A DNA stretch of 31,676 nucleotides from the IMG/VR virus record IMGVR_UViG_3300032282_003364, positions 1-31,676 of that record; one strand, written 5' to 3'. Origin of the DNA: a virus. Shown one piece after another: positions 5,071-13,149 of this stretch. A program made the translations under genes and the position numbers. Numbering within the stretch: position 1 is the first letter of the stretch; each line of letters starts with the position of its first letter. Under the pieces are notes generated by a model. The model worked only from the letters and a program-made list of their open reading frames with translations. It was not told where the DNA came from and made no database searches.

Positions 5071-5382
5071 TTAGTATTCCTCCGGCAAAAGAAAGGTTGT
5101 ACAATGGCGCGTCCCTTCCTCGTCGTCTCCGTCGGTGATGACCCATAGGCGCTCCCCGTTGTATTTGTAGGCGCTAAAAACGCGCGCGCCTGTGTGCGTG
5201 GCTTGGCGGTTGCTCTCCTGATCTTCCTCGTCCATCTCTGCCCAGTCTCCGGCGAGGTGACGCGCTAGGGCGTCCAGTAATACGGGGCGGGGAAAAGTCT
5301 CCATCGCTCCAGGCGTGGAAACTACGCGGCCAAGGTCAAACGGCTTCGGGGTTGTTTTGGTGGTGGCTTCGTTCGTGTTCAT
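5071..5382 (-). CDS. Conserved phage/plasmid protein of unknown function (103 aa)
   Basis: The ATG at 5382 has the A/C-rich leader typical of this genome; a longer frame to 5418 covers that leader. The sequence follows a family pattern I know from many phages and plasmids, often labelled type I restriction subunit M without support: FDLGRVVSTPGA, LARHLAGDWAEM, a D-x-x-x-x-N motif, a G-A-R-V-F-S-A-Y strand, WVITDGD and a terminal TTFLLPEEY. The role is unproven. It is a compact soluble protein with no methyltransferase motif, so the common label should not be carried over. It sits in the AAA+ operon. Confidence 0.75.
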   Translation of the reverse strand: MNTNEATTKTTPKPFDLGRVVSTPGAMETFPRPVLLDALARHLAGDWAEMDEEDQESNRQATHTGARVFSAYKYNGERLWVITDGDDEEGTRHCTTFLLPEEY

Positions 5383-5408
5383 TGTGTGGGTTCCTTGTGT
5401 GTGGGTTG

Positions 5409-5600
5409 TTATTTCCATCCGTTTGCGCGGTTGGTTTCGTCAATGTGTAGTCGGTCAAGCATGGCTTCGCAAAAAGCGGCCATGTCGGCGTCATCCATCC
5501 ATGCGGGGAGGATTTCGGAAAGGATGTAATCCGCTCCGCATTTATTCACTAGAGCTTTAAAGCGGGCGAAAAGCTCTTCGGGGTGTCCGTATGTTGTCAT
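5409..5600 (-). CDS. Small hypothetical acidic protein (63 aa)
   Basis: Two starts are possible: ATG 5633, which overlaps the stop of the upstream gene (ATGA), and ATG 5600, which is preceded by the A/C-rich string ACCACAACAACACAACCC. I chose 5600 on leader type. The protein (MTTYGHPEELFARFKALVNK, then ILPAWMDDADMAAFCEAM, then LDRLHIDE) is a helical acidic domain without known motifs. If 5633 is used, 11 Thr/Gln-rich residues are added. Confidence 0.55.
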   Translation of the reverse strand: MTTYGHPEELFARFKALVNKCGADYILSEILPAWMDDADMAAFCEAMLDRLHIDETNRANGWK

Positions 5601-5629
5601 TTTTTTGGGTTGTGTTGTTGTGGTTCCTG

Positions 5630-6439
5630 TCATTTCTCCGCCGTCCATGCCTTCAACTTGTCCAGCGCTATGCGCAAGGCGGCTTCTTCCGATAGGTTGC
5701 TTGCTGGCGTCGGGAAATAGATTGCTCCCTCTGGGAGGTCTCCTTCTGGGATGTTGCGGCTTACTCCGTAGCTTCCATCTATCCACTTTTTCGGGGCCTT
5801 GCTGCGCTCCCTCAAGCGGAAGGAAAAACGGCGTTGAACGCTGGCGGACGCAAGAAAAAACGCCATTCGGTCAAGGTCTAGCGGATCCTCTGGGCGTTTG
5901 ATCGTGGCAAACCATTGGCAAGCGCGGGATGATTTCATCTCGCTTCGCTGGCATATTTGCACCTCACAGCGGACTCCCGCGCGCTCCAGGGCGTCCAAGA
6001 CGGCCAGCGCTGCGGCTCCCCTGCGAAAGTAAGTGATCGGGTCAATTTCGCTACTTCCTCCAACGTTGACAACGATCAACGCGACGCGTCCGGCGCGCGG
6101 CGTCAACACGACGGGGAATGCAAGAAAGTGGTCACTTTCTCCGTCAAGGTATCGGTCGACAAGGATTTCATCTCCCTCCTCCGCCATGACGGGCGAGGGC
6201 GTTAAGCTCTCCAAGCCTTCGGGGATTTGAACGGCCGCGCGGGCCGTCTCCATGCGCGCCAGTCCCTCCGGCCAGCCATAACGCGCCATGCGCTCCGCTT
6301 CGGCATAATTGGCGCTGCCGAACCATTCTGCCTCGGCGGCGGTCTCGCGTAGGCTGGCGGCTCCCTCGGCTTTCGGGGGTTGGCTCACCTCGTCAAGCAA
6401 GGCGTCGAGGCTGTCAAACGTGTATGCGTCGATTATCAT
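5630..6439 (-). CDS. AAA+ partner protein, possible degenerate vWA fold (269 aa)
   Basis: The ATG at 6439 is 20 nt after the AAA+ stop and follows an A/C-rich leader. The frame continues upstream to 6763 but only as a shadow of the ATPase gene. Residues 1-60 (YTFDSLDALLDEV, WFGSANYAEAERMARYGWPEG) recall a family found next to MoxR-type ATPases in phages and actinobacteria (DUF7192-like, from memory). Residues 118-163 (GRVALIVVNVGGSSEI, then a helix, then EVQICQ) have the strand-loop-helix-strand order of a vWA domain whose MIDAS Asp is replaced by Asn125. The C-terminal half is basic, then acidic. MoxR ATPases usually act with vWA proteins to remodel a target, so a remodelling partner is the best inference. 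Confidence 0.65.
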   Translation of the reverse strand: MIIDAYTFDSLDALLDEVSQPPKAEGAASLRETAAEAEWFGSANYAEAERMARYGWPEGLARMETARAAVQIPEGLESLTPSPVMAEEGDEILVDRYLDGESDHFLAFPVVLTPRAGRVALIVVNVGGSSEIDPITYFRRGAAALAVLDALERAGVRCEVQICQRSEMKSSRACQWFATIKRPEDPLDLDRMAFFLASASVQRRFSFRLRERSKAPKKWIDGSYGVSRNIPEGDLPEGAIYFPTPASNLSEEAALRIALDKLKAWTAEK

Positions 6440-6458
6440 TGTTTCAAGTTGGTTCGGG

Positions 6459-7736
6459 TTATTCCAAGCCAAGTTTGGCGGCGGTTGCGTCGTCCAGTCC
6501 CTTGCGTAACAGGGCGGCGGCTGCGTGCTTGCATCCAACGCCAGCGGCGGCAAGCTGCATTCCGTAAATCGCCGCGCGGGGGCTGACGATGTGCCGGATT
6601 TTGTGCAGGGCTGCAGCGCTGCGGACGGCTCGGATCTTGTCCAGCCATGCTCCGGCCGTCGCTGCGCCTCCTTCGGAAAGGTTGAAGGCGGGGGCCGTCT
6701 CATCAATGCCAAGGAATGAAGATTCAAGGGAAGCATCAAGCGGCCAGTCGAGGAAAGCGCCACGATCTAGCGTTGCGGCGTCCAGTTGGTTGCGGCCGAC
6801 ATATTCGCGGCTCGCTCCCGTCCCGTAGGTGTTCAAGGCAAACACGGGCACAAAGTCCGGCGATTTCTCCCGCATCCCGTCCGGCGTGGAAAAGCTGCCA
6901 TTGGCCAAAAGCATGTTGATACTCGTCATCGTCGCGGGGTTTCCTGCGTCGAACTCGTCGAACAGAAAAACGCCTCCGCGTGTCGCGGCTTTCACTAGGT
7001 CGGATTCGTGATAATTTCCGTGCGCGTCGCGCATTCCGAACATGTCGGATTTGCTCGTCATCGGGCCAACGCTGATCGCGTAGAAGGGCAAGCCAAGGGC
7101 GTTAGCTGCGGCGTGTGCTGCGCTCGTCTTTCCCGTTCCTGCAGGGCCGACCAGGAACGCGGGAACCTTGGCGGCGATAGTCGCAAGGAGAAGCGGAAAC
7201 TTGTAATGTTGGCGGCTGATCGTGACGGCGGGGCGGTCTGCGATCTTCACGACGATTTCACGCGGCTCGGCTTTCGGGGCGTGCGTGCGGATAAGGTCAA
7301 TCACGCGCCCCTCGTCCAGGGGGGCGGCTGCGGGGGCTGCGGCCGTCAATTCACGCAAGGCTGCGGCAAGGCGGGCGGCTGCGTCGTCGGGGTTTGTCTG
7401 TGCGGTGTTCATTGGTGCGGGTGTGGGTGTGGGTTCTGCGGTTGGGCTGAAGGCTGGGAAGGCGGGTTCTGCGGTCTGTTGCTCGGCTGCGGGTTCTGTA
7501 TCCTCTGCCATGAAGCGCGCAAGGCTGGCGGCGTTTTCGTGCGCTGTGCTGTTGCTGTAACGTTCGGCGGCTAGTTCTGCGACGCAGGCAAGCTCTGCCA
7601 AGTTCAAGCGTCCGGCGATTGCGTAGGGAATGCCGATTGCGGTGAGATACTTTCTCACGGCGTTCCTGTTCTCGCTGCTCACGGGGTAGGTGATCGCGTC
7701 GGCGGCTGCGTTTGCTGCGGTGGTGTCAATGCTCAT
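6459..7736 (-). CDS. MoxR/CobS-type AAA+ ATPase (425 aa)
   Basis: Walker A GPAGTGKT is at residues 197-204, Walker B FLFDEFDA at 257-264, sensor-1 Asn in ALNTYGTG (302), followed by a Tyr-Val-Gly-Arg-Asn-Gln-Leu-Asp-Ala-Ala-Thr-Leu-Asp-Arg segment typical of AAA_5/CobS members. Such ATPases form hexamers that remodel protein complexes, usually with a vWA partner encoded next door, as here. Residues 1-75 form a helical N-terminal domain and 78-115 a Pro/Thr/Ala linker. ATG 7736 has a CCAACCAACCAAC-type leader. M109 (7412) follows a similar C/A-rich stretch and could give a shorter product. The target is unknown; a role in host takeover or defence evasion is speculative. Confidence 0.85.
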   Translation of the reverse strand: MSIDTTAANAAADAITYPVSSENRNAVRKYLTAIGIPYAIAGRLNLAELACVAELAAERYSNSTAHENAASLARFMAEDTEPAAEQQTAEPAFPAFSPTAEPTPTPAPMNTAQTNPDDAAARLAAALRELTAAAPAAAPLDEGRVIDLIRTHAPKAEPREIVVKIADRPAVTISRQHYKFPLLLATIAAKVPAFLVGPAGTGKTSAAHAAANALGLPFYAISVGPMTSKSDMFGMRDAHGNYHESDLVKAATRGGVFLFDEFDAGNPATMTSINMLLANGSFSTPDGMREKSPDFVPVFALNTYGTGASREYVGRNQLDAATLDRGAFLDWPLDASLESSFLGIDETAPAFNLSEGGAATAGAWLDKIRAVRSAAALHKIRHIVSPRAAIYGMQLAAAGVGCKHAAAALLRKGLDDATAAKLGLE

Positions 7737-7769
7737 TGTCGTGGTTCTGTTGGTTGGTTGGTTGTTGGT

Positions 7770-7898
7770 TTATCGGTGGGAATAGGCGGCGCGGGCTGCG
7801 GTGTCGTGGTGGCTGATAGTCTTGGCGTAGGCAATGCCAGCGGCGAGGAATGCGGCGGCAAGTGCGATCTTGGCGAGGGCTGCGGATGTAGTGTTCAT
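7770..7898 (-). CDS. Small membrane peptide (42 aa)
   Basis: ATG 7898 to TAA 7770-7772. The peptide has one Ala-rich hydrophobic segment (residues 6-25, ALAKIALAAAFLAAGIAYA) and a polar tail with His/Arg. It could be a single-pass membrane peptide or a secreted one with an uncleaved signal. The start follows a long A/C-rich leader (AACACAACCAACACAACC nearby) and the gene is first in the AAA+ operon behind a candidate promoter (7950-7978). The competing 100-aa frame 7726-8028 is Arg/Pro/His-rich and looks like a shadow. Confidence 0.55.
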   Translation of the reverse strand: MNTTSAALAKIALAAAFLAAGIAYAKTISHHDTAARAAYSHR

Positions 7899-7949
7899 GC
7901 GGTTCTGCGGGTTGTTGGTTGTGTTGGTTGTGTTGGTCATCACCAGCAA

Positions 7950-7978
7950 ACATTACCCTACAAGGCGTAGGGGTGCAA
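7950..7978 (-). promoter_or_regulatory. Candidate promoter with an inverted repeat filling its spacer
   Basis: On the minus strand, TTGCAC (complement of 7973-7978) and TAATGT (complement of 7950-7955) are 17 bp apart, ahead of the AAA+ operon. The spacer 7956-7972 is exactly a perfect inverted repeat, CCCTAC-5 nt-GTAGGG. The -35 keeps TTG and the -10 matches TATAAT at only three positions, so the promoter call is weak; the repeat itself is certain. A repressor bound there would block the operon. Confidence 0.35.
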
Positions 7979-8026
7979 GTGTTTTGTTGTTTTTTTTTCG
8001 GGGCGTCTGCGGCATGGTCTGCGGCC

Positions 8027-8578
8027 ATGAATCACGTCGGGGAAGTAGAAGAACAAGCGCCGGAAAAATACTTGCCAGCGTGCCAGGGGCTGACCGCTCA
8101 ACAAACGCGGTTCGCCTACGCCGTGGGGAAAGATGGCATGAGTTGCGCTAAGGCGGCGGAAGTCGCCGGATTTGCTCATCCTGCAAGCTACGGCTCCGCG
8201 CTGATGCGTAACCCGCATATTCGTGCGGCCGTCCACCAGATCCGGCAAGGGGCCATTGAGGGCGATCTTGCAAGCCTCGCGCTTTCGACAATGCGCACCC
8301 TTATGCGGGATGATTTGACGCCTGCTCCCGTAAGGTTCCAAGCTGCCAAGTGGACGCTTGAAACGTGCGGACATAGGGCAGCGGCGGAAGCTGCAGGAGC
8401 GCCAGCGCCGGAAAAGAGCCTTTCGGATATGAGCCTGCAGGAGTTGGAAGCATTCATCGCACGCGGTGAGTCGGCGCTTGACCGCCTCAAGGTCGTCGGC
8501 GCTCCCGTCGTCGAGGTGCAGGCGGTGCCCGCCAGGCAATCCGCCCAGCAATCCGCTCCGCCCCCCTCCCTGTCCTAG
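8027..8578 (+). CDS. terS: Terminase small subunit (183 aa)
   Basis: Small terminases bind the packaging site and recruit the large subunit. Residues 20-75 (QGLTAQQTRFAYAV, SCAKAAEVAGF, ASYGSALMRNPHIRAAV) form the helix-turn-helix layout of Terminase_2-like proteins, followed by a helical oligomerisation region (to about 120) and a Pro/Ala/Gln-rich tail. The ATG at 8027 is preferred over upstream codons in a Cys/Phe-rich run. It is the first late gene on the plus strand, divergent from the AAA+ operon, and separated by about 5.7 kb (fibers and lysis genes) from the large subunit, which is unusual since the two are generally adjacent or nearly so. Confidence 0.75.
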   Translation: MNHVGEVEEQAPEKYLPACQGLTAQQTRFAYAVGKDGMSCAKAAEVAGFAHPASYGSALMRNPHIRAAVHQIRQGAIEGDLASLALSTMRTLMRDDLTPAPVRFQAAKWTLETCGHRAAAEAAGAPAPEKSLSDMSLQELEAFIARGESALDRLKVVGAPVVEVQAVPARQSAQQSAPPPSLS

Positions 8579-8816
8579 TGTCTGCGGGGGTGTGCCCGCC
8601 TTGTTCGGGCGTTCACGCTTGGCGGGCCTCTGTCTGCTCTGGTCTGAGCGCCGGCATGGCCGGTCTGTGACCGGCTGGCCCCGCCCTGGCCCCCGACGCC
8701 GCAAAAAAAATAATGGCGCACCCCCACCCAGAAAATTTCTGATTTTTGAAAAACCTAGACCTACATCCTGTATTTTGGTGTTGACCAGCAACAACCAACG
8801 CCAATAGCCTCCTCTC
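8579..8816. other. Intergenic region between terS and the first tail fiber
   Basis: Several stems are present: GCCCGCC/GGCGGGC (8594-8600 with 8621-8627) and CCGGTC-TGT-GACCGG (8660-8674). An A8 tract (8703-8710) and the palindrome 8729-8741 follow. TTGAAA (8746-8751) and TATTTT (8771-8776) look like promoter boxes but the 19-bp spacing is poor. A late promoter for the fiber genes probably lies here; I cannot fix its position. Confidence 0.4.
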
Positions 8817-11800
8817 ATGTCGCAAGCACCCACTCCTTACGAGCGCCAGAAAAATTTCGTCTCGGACGCAACAAATAATCCGAGTATCACGGTTCCGCAG
8901 ATTGCAACTGGCTTGGACGCCGAGTTTGTGGCTGTGCAGGATTCGCTGAACGACACAATCAGCCGGCTCGCTGAGATTCAGCGCGACGACGGCGCGCTCA
9001 AGAATGGGGTAGTTACTGCAGAATCATTCGCTACGGGCCTCGCCCTTACGGGAGACAAAATTGCAGACTCCGCAATTTCTTCTTCCAAAATAGCCAATGG
9101 GGCGGTTGTAAATTCAAAGATCGCCAGCGGTGCTGTGCAGACGGCAAGCATCCAAGATGGGGCAATTACAACCAGCAAAATTGCTGAAGGTGCGGTTGTC
9201 ACGGCCGACCTTGCTGATGGTGCGGTGACTGGAGCTAAAGTCGCTACCGCTTCGATAACCGCAGACAAAATGACTTTTCCCCCGATGATTAAAAATCAGG
9301 AGGGGCAGTTTGATGCTACTGGAGTTCGTGTTTCCAATGTGCAGACCCCCTCATTGCCTGGAGACGCTACCACTAAGCAATACGTCGATGACGGCATAAA
9401 CAACACCCTGAGTTTCGGAACAGCAACGCCACTAACTCGCTGGGCTGCTACTGGAACGGGATCTGCATCTACATTTCCTTTGTCTGGTGCCACTTTGGCA
9501 AATTCCTCGGCCTATATTGTCACCGTGGATGGGATCACCCAAGATCCGGCTAGTTATTCAATTTCTGGCACGAATATCGTTTTCTCTGAAGCCCCGCCCG
9601 TCAATTCCGCTATAGTCGTTGTTTGCATTGGGTATCAGCGGGCTATTGTGACCCCTCAAATTGGAGCGGGCAGCATTGTATCGGCCGCTATTGCGGACGA
9701 GGCTGTAACTTCATCGAAATTGGCTAGCGGCGCGGTAACTGCTTCAAAAATAGGAGCAAGCGCGGTTACAACTGAGTCTATTTCTGACGGTGCTATTACG
9801 GATGCAAAAATAAGTAGCTCTGTTGATCTTTCCAAGATTACTCCTGGCCGGCCTTGGAGAACAATTACTAGCATGGTTAACCAACGCCAGGGCGGCACAA
9901 ACCAGCAAATAAGGGTTCTAGCTCTTGGTGACTCTTGGGCAACTGCGCCAGATGCTCAATTAAAATCTATATTTGGTGATGGAGGTGCTATTTTTACGGT
10001 TCCTAATGGCACAACTGGTGGGGCAGCAATAAATTCCACCTACGACTTTACTAGGTCTCCAAACGGAGCATTTTGCAACATTCCGAATTCTGGAACAGCT
10101 ACATATTCTGCTGGCTTGCCTTCTGCAATCCCTGGCAGAATCATGAAGGTATATTACGTTACTGACTCAAGTAGCGGCAATATGTCTGTTCAGGCTCAAA
10201 AATTTAACAGATCGAATAGCACATATTCAAATTCGGGGACTGCTTCTGTTGTAAACGCAAACTCTGCGTCTATCGGCATCGGTGTTCTAAATGTTGATCT
10301 TGGAAGCAAGGATCAATATCGTGTTGTAATTACTTGCACATCGGCATCTGTAAAAATAATCGCGTGTGGTATAATTAACGGGGTTATTGCATTTGGAAAC
10401 GTTCAGGGAGGAGAAATTGGGTTTAACCTTGCCGCAAGTGGAACGACTATTGATGCGGCGGCCTCCTGCCCACAGGCTTTGTGGAATGCCATTCTGAATG
10501 ATTATAATCCTAATCTTATAACGATCAAATACGATGATAGTCTTGCTACTTATCAGGCACATCTTCCTGCGTATGTAGAAAAGCTTAAAATAGCCGCACC
10601 TAATGCGGATATTGTTTTGCTTTCTGACCACCCAACAATGCAGAACCCAACTGGAAATGCGGGTGGCAAAAATAATTGGATCAAGAGTTTCGCCAACTCA
10701 AACGGCCATACGTTTGTTGACGCAAATGCTTGTATGCCGGATTACGCAACACAAGTAGCACTTGGAAATTGGCTTATGGGTGACGGGTATCATTTTGCAC
10801 AAGTTGGTAGCAACTATTTTAATTCACTTATTTACGAAGCTATTTCTACAATTGATGATTCTAATTTATACCTCACAACGCATGGATACAACACAAAAAG
10901 GTATCTTACCAATCAATATGGAGGAGTAGTAGATCAGAGGGCAGATCGTGCGGCTGAATGGTTGGTTGTTACAGGTGGGACGCAAGTAAGAATAGGCGGA
11001 GCATTCTCGACTAATAGTGGAGTTAATTGGTCTGGTAGTGGTGGTGGGGGTTCTCTTAACTTCTTTGAAGGAACTGGAGACTTTCGCTCAGGAAGGTCTG
11101 TTTTACAAGATGGATTTGGTTTTGGTTATATGTATGGGTCATTGGACAACGTTTGGTTTGCTAGGTTCGCAAATACTGTTCCTACAAGGCCTACATTGTA
11201 CGCCATGCTTGAAGCAACGGCTGCTAATATTGATAGAGTAGCGGCAGCTTCTACGATACCATTCAATACAACAGACGGATCTTCTACTGCACCATCTCGC
11301 GTCAACGTAACTGGAACTTATACAAGTTCTGGCCCGATAATCACGATTACGACAACCGCCGCAATCGCTGCGTCTGTCAATACGTTTGGCACGATAGACA
11401 TTACAGCTTGTTCAGACAGCAGAATTGTTAACCGATATAATGCAGGCAACGTAAGCGGATCAACTTTTACGATCAATGTTACTGGTTTATATGGATCTGG
11501 ATTTGTTGCATCTCCTGCGTCTGGAACGATTACATTTACGCTTAACTGCAACGACATTCATCAGTTCAAAAACAATTCCAATCTTGCAAATGCTGGCGAT
11601 GTTCTTTCCGCGATTGATTACAATGGAAATTTTGTAGCAAAGCGCATCGGCACGGGTATAATGATCCGTGAATACGATAACATTAGTGACAGGATGGGAC
11701 AGGCAACGCTTGGGGCCAATGGAGTAGTTGTAGTTCCAAACACAACAGTAACCAGCAGGACTAGGATTTTCCTCACAGTCAACACTCTTTCAGGAGTCTC

Positions 11801-11927
11801 TGTTCCACAGGCAGTCGCCGTAACCTCGAAGGTAAATGGAACATCTTTCACGATTACGTCTGCAAGCACGGCAGACAGGTCAACCGTCCACTACCTTTTG
11901 ATTGAAAGGTTTGAACCTAATCTGTAA
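8817..11927 (+). CDS. Tail fiber with beta-helical repeats and embedded SGNH-hydrolase-like domain (1036 aa)
   Basis: Residues 1-60 form an adsorption-apparatus attachment region (YERQKNFVSDATNNPSITV). Repeats of the type DGAITTSKIAEGAV occupy about 62-155 and again about 280-340. Residues 365-670 look like an SGNH/GDSL hydrolase: block I ALGDSW with Ser373, and block V DGYHFAQVG with Asp656 and His659. An N-L-I-T-I-K-Y segment stands where the block III strand should be. Such domains often deacylate host surface sugars. The C-terminal 370 residues are receptor-binding type with a glycine-rich GSGGGGS turn. From about 9950 to 11900 the DNA is clearly AT-richer than the rest of the window, suggesting that the distal part was acquired. 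Confidence 0.85.
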   Translation: MSQAPTPYERQKNFVSDATNNPSITVPQIATGLDAEFVAVQDSLNDTISRLAEIQRDDGALKNGVVTAESFATGLALTGDKIADSAISSSKIANGAVVNSKIASGAVQTASIQDGAITTSKIAEGAVVTADLADGAVTGAKVATASITADKMTFPPMIKNQEGQFDATGVRVSNVQTPSLPGDATTKQYVDDGINNTLSFGTATPLTRWAATGTGSASTFPLSGATLANSSAYIVTVDGITQDPASYSISGTNIVFSEAPPVNSAIVVVCIGYQRAIVTPQIGAGSIVSAAIADEAVTSSKLASGAVTASKIGASAVTTESISDGAITDAKISSSVDLSKITPGRPWRTITSMVNQRQGGTNQQIRVLALGDSWATAPDAQLKSIFGDGGAIFTVPNGTTGGAAINSTYDFTRSPNGAFCNIPNSGTATYSAGLPSAIPGRIMKVYYVTDSSSGNMSVQAQKFNRSNSTYSNSGTASVVNANSASIGIGVLNVDLGSKDQYRVVITCTSASVKIIACGIINGVIAFGNVQGGEIGFNLAASGTTIDAAASCPQALWNAILNDYNPNLITIKYDDSLATYQAHLPAYVEKLKIAAPNADIVLLSDHPTMQNPTGNAGGKNNWIKSFANSNGHTFVDANACMPDYATQVALGNWLMGDGYHFAQVGSNYFNSLIYEAISTIDDSNLYLTTHGYNTKRYLTNQYGGVVDQRADRAAEWLVVTGGTQVRIGGAFSTNSGVNWSGSGGGGSLNFFEGTGDFRSGRSVLQDGFGFGYMYGSLDNVWFARFANTVPTRPTLYAMLEATAANIDRVAAASTIPFNTTDGSSTAPSRVNVTGTYTSSGPIITITTTAAIAASVNTFGTIDITACSDSRIVNRYNAGNVSGSTFTINVTGLYGSGFVASPASGTITFTLNCNDIHQFKNNSNLANAGDVLSAIDYNGNFVAKRIGTGIMIREYDNISDRMGQATLGANGVVVVPNTTVTSRTRIFLTVNTLSGVSVPQAVAVTSKVNGTSFTITSASTADRSTVHYLLIERFEPNL

Positions 11928-11948
11928 AACACTCAATCAACTGACTAT

Positions 11949-12803
11949 ATGGCTTTGACGAAAACTCACACAAGAATGTCATCAAATGGTAGTTCTGTGC
12001 CTACTGCTTCTGGAGATATTACCGTCCCTGGTAGTGTTACCGCAGCGTCCTTTATTGGGCCAATTACGGGTAACTCCACTACAGCAACCAGATTGGCGAC
12101 CAGCAGGACGGTATCACTTACTGGCGACGTGACTGGATCAGGGTCATTTGATGGCTCGGCAAATCTCAATATAGCCACGTCTGTTGTAGGCAATGCGCCA
12201 ACTGCGACCAAGCTGGCAACCGCAAGAAGTATTGCGCTTTCTGGGGATGTTACCGGCACGGCTTCGTTTGACGGGTCGGCAAATGCGACAATTACTGCGA
12301 CTATTGCGGCTAATTCCGTTGTGACAGCAGACATTGCAGACAGCGCAGTTACAACCGCAAAGATCGCTAATTTGTCTGTTACGGCTGCAAAGTTGGCAGA
12401 TACGCTGGATCTTACTAGCAAGACGGTATCGTTGTCAGCGACCGCCATACCAGACAACGGAGTATCCTTTTCAAAGCTGGATGCCGCGATGAAATCCCGC
12501 GCTGTAAGCGGGTATGTGGGTTTCGATGGAAGTGGAGCCAATGGGGCAAAAACACTCCGCGACGCCTCCGGCATAAGTGGCGTGACCCAAAATGCAGCCG
12601 GCGATTACACGATTTCGTTTTCATCGGCCTACGCCAATACAAACTACTTGGTCTTTGGGGCCTGCAGCACCCCTGGAACGAGTTGGGGCATAGTTGATGT
12701 TTTTGGAGTCGCCACGGGAAGCGTGCGCGTCATTACCAGAAATTCTACAGGAACGGCCACGGGGACATATACCCGCGTGGACATTATGATTCTCAAGGTC
12801 TGA
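11949..12803 (+). CDS. Second tail fiber protein (284 aa)
   Basis: Two copies of a repeat (TATRLATSRTVSLTGDVTGS at about 45-65; TATKLATARSIALSGDVTGT at about 85-105) each continue with FDGSANLNI/ATI. They are followed by a short KIADSAV-type repeat like that of the larger fiber. The C-terminal domain (DYTISFSSAYANTNYLVFG onward) resembles distal fiber knobs. The shared repeat style suggests the two proteins sit in one tail-fiber complex. An A/C-rich stretch (AAAACACTCAATCAACTG) precedes the ATG. Transcribed 22 nt behind the first fiber. Confident as fiber, unsure of receptor. Confidence 0.8.
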   Translation: MALTKTHTRMSSNGSSVPTASGDITVPGSVTAASFIGPITGNSTTATRLATSRTVSLTGDVTGSGSFDGSANLNIATSVVGNAPTATKLATARSIALSGDVTGTASFDGSANATITATIAANSVVTADIADSAVTTAKIANLSVTAAKLADTLDLTSKTVSLSATAIPDNGVSFSKLDAAMKSRAVSGYVGFDGSGANGAKTLRDASGISGVTQNAAGDYTISFSSAYANTNYLVFGACSTPGTSWGIVDVFGVATGSVRVITRNSTGTATGTYTRVDIMILKV

Positions 12804-12805
12804 GT

Positions 12806-13030
12806 ATGAGCGACGGCGCAGACATCAAAGAAATCCTTGGCGAGATTCGCGGTAAGATGGATATGTGCCTTGCCAATCAGAATCGCATGTTTGACCGCGT
12901 GGATGGTCTTGAGGAGCGCTTGCGGCACTTGGAAGCGCACAAGGCATACACGCTGGGCGTGATTGCCGCGATTTCCCTCCTGTGGGTGATTGCCGTTGAA
13001 TGGGTCAAAGGCCGGATTCACGTCAGTTGA
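12806..13030 (+). CDS. Coiled-coil plus single membrane segment, XhlA-like/holin-associated candidate (74 aa)
   Basis: The N-terminal half is amphipathic and charged (DIKEILGEIRGKMDMCL, then MFDRVDGLEERLRHLEAH), the classic layout of XhlA-type proteins. Residues about 48-67 (AYTLGVIAAISLLWVIAVEW) form one membrane segment, then a short basic tail. XhlA-type proteins accompany holins and endolysins in lysis cassettes, and this gene is followed by a holin candidate, a spanin and an endolysin. The ATG is two bases after the fiber stop. A tail-associated structural role cannot be ruled out. Confidence 0.6.
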   Translation: MSDGADIKEILGEIRGKMDMCLANQNRMFDRVDGLEERLRHLEAHKAYTLGVIAAISLLWVIAVEWVKGRIHVS

Positions 13031-13041
13031 GTTGATTCCTG

Positions 13042-13149
13042 TTGACCGACACGGCGAATCGGCCTACAACATTCCCTGTTACCCCAGAAACCCCAACAAA
13101 ACTACTCTATGAACGTCCTTAACTACATTATTGACCGACTTGGCGAATC
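13042..13149. repeat. Imperfect 19-bp direct repeat flanking the holin start
   Basis: TTGACCGACNNGGCGAATC occurs at 13042-13060 and 13131-13149, with only the two N positions differing. The second copy encodes Ile-Asp-Arg-Leu-Gly-Glu-Ser of the holin. The first, noncoding, reads Val-Asp-Arg-His-Gly-Glu-Ser in one frame, so it may be a remnant of a duplicated gene start. Confidence 0.35.

Noticed and set aside
6440-6763. 5' extension of the AAA+ partner frame
   Set aside because: This part lies inside the ATPase coding sequence in another frame and is Pro/Arg-rich. ATG 6439 has the right leader.
7726-8028. 100-codon minus-strand frame upstream of the AAA+ gene
   Set aside because: Arg/His/Pro/Gln-rich composition, no leader, and it conflicts with the 42-aa membrane peptide, which has the usual leader.
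8746-8776. TTGAAA and TATTTT as a sigma-70 type late promoter
   Set aside because: The 19-bp spacing and weak -10 make this too uncertain to list as a promoter.
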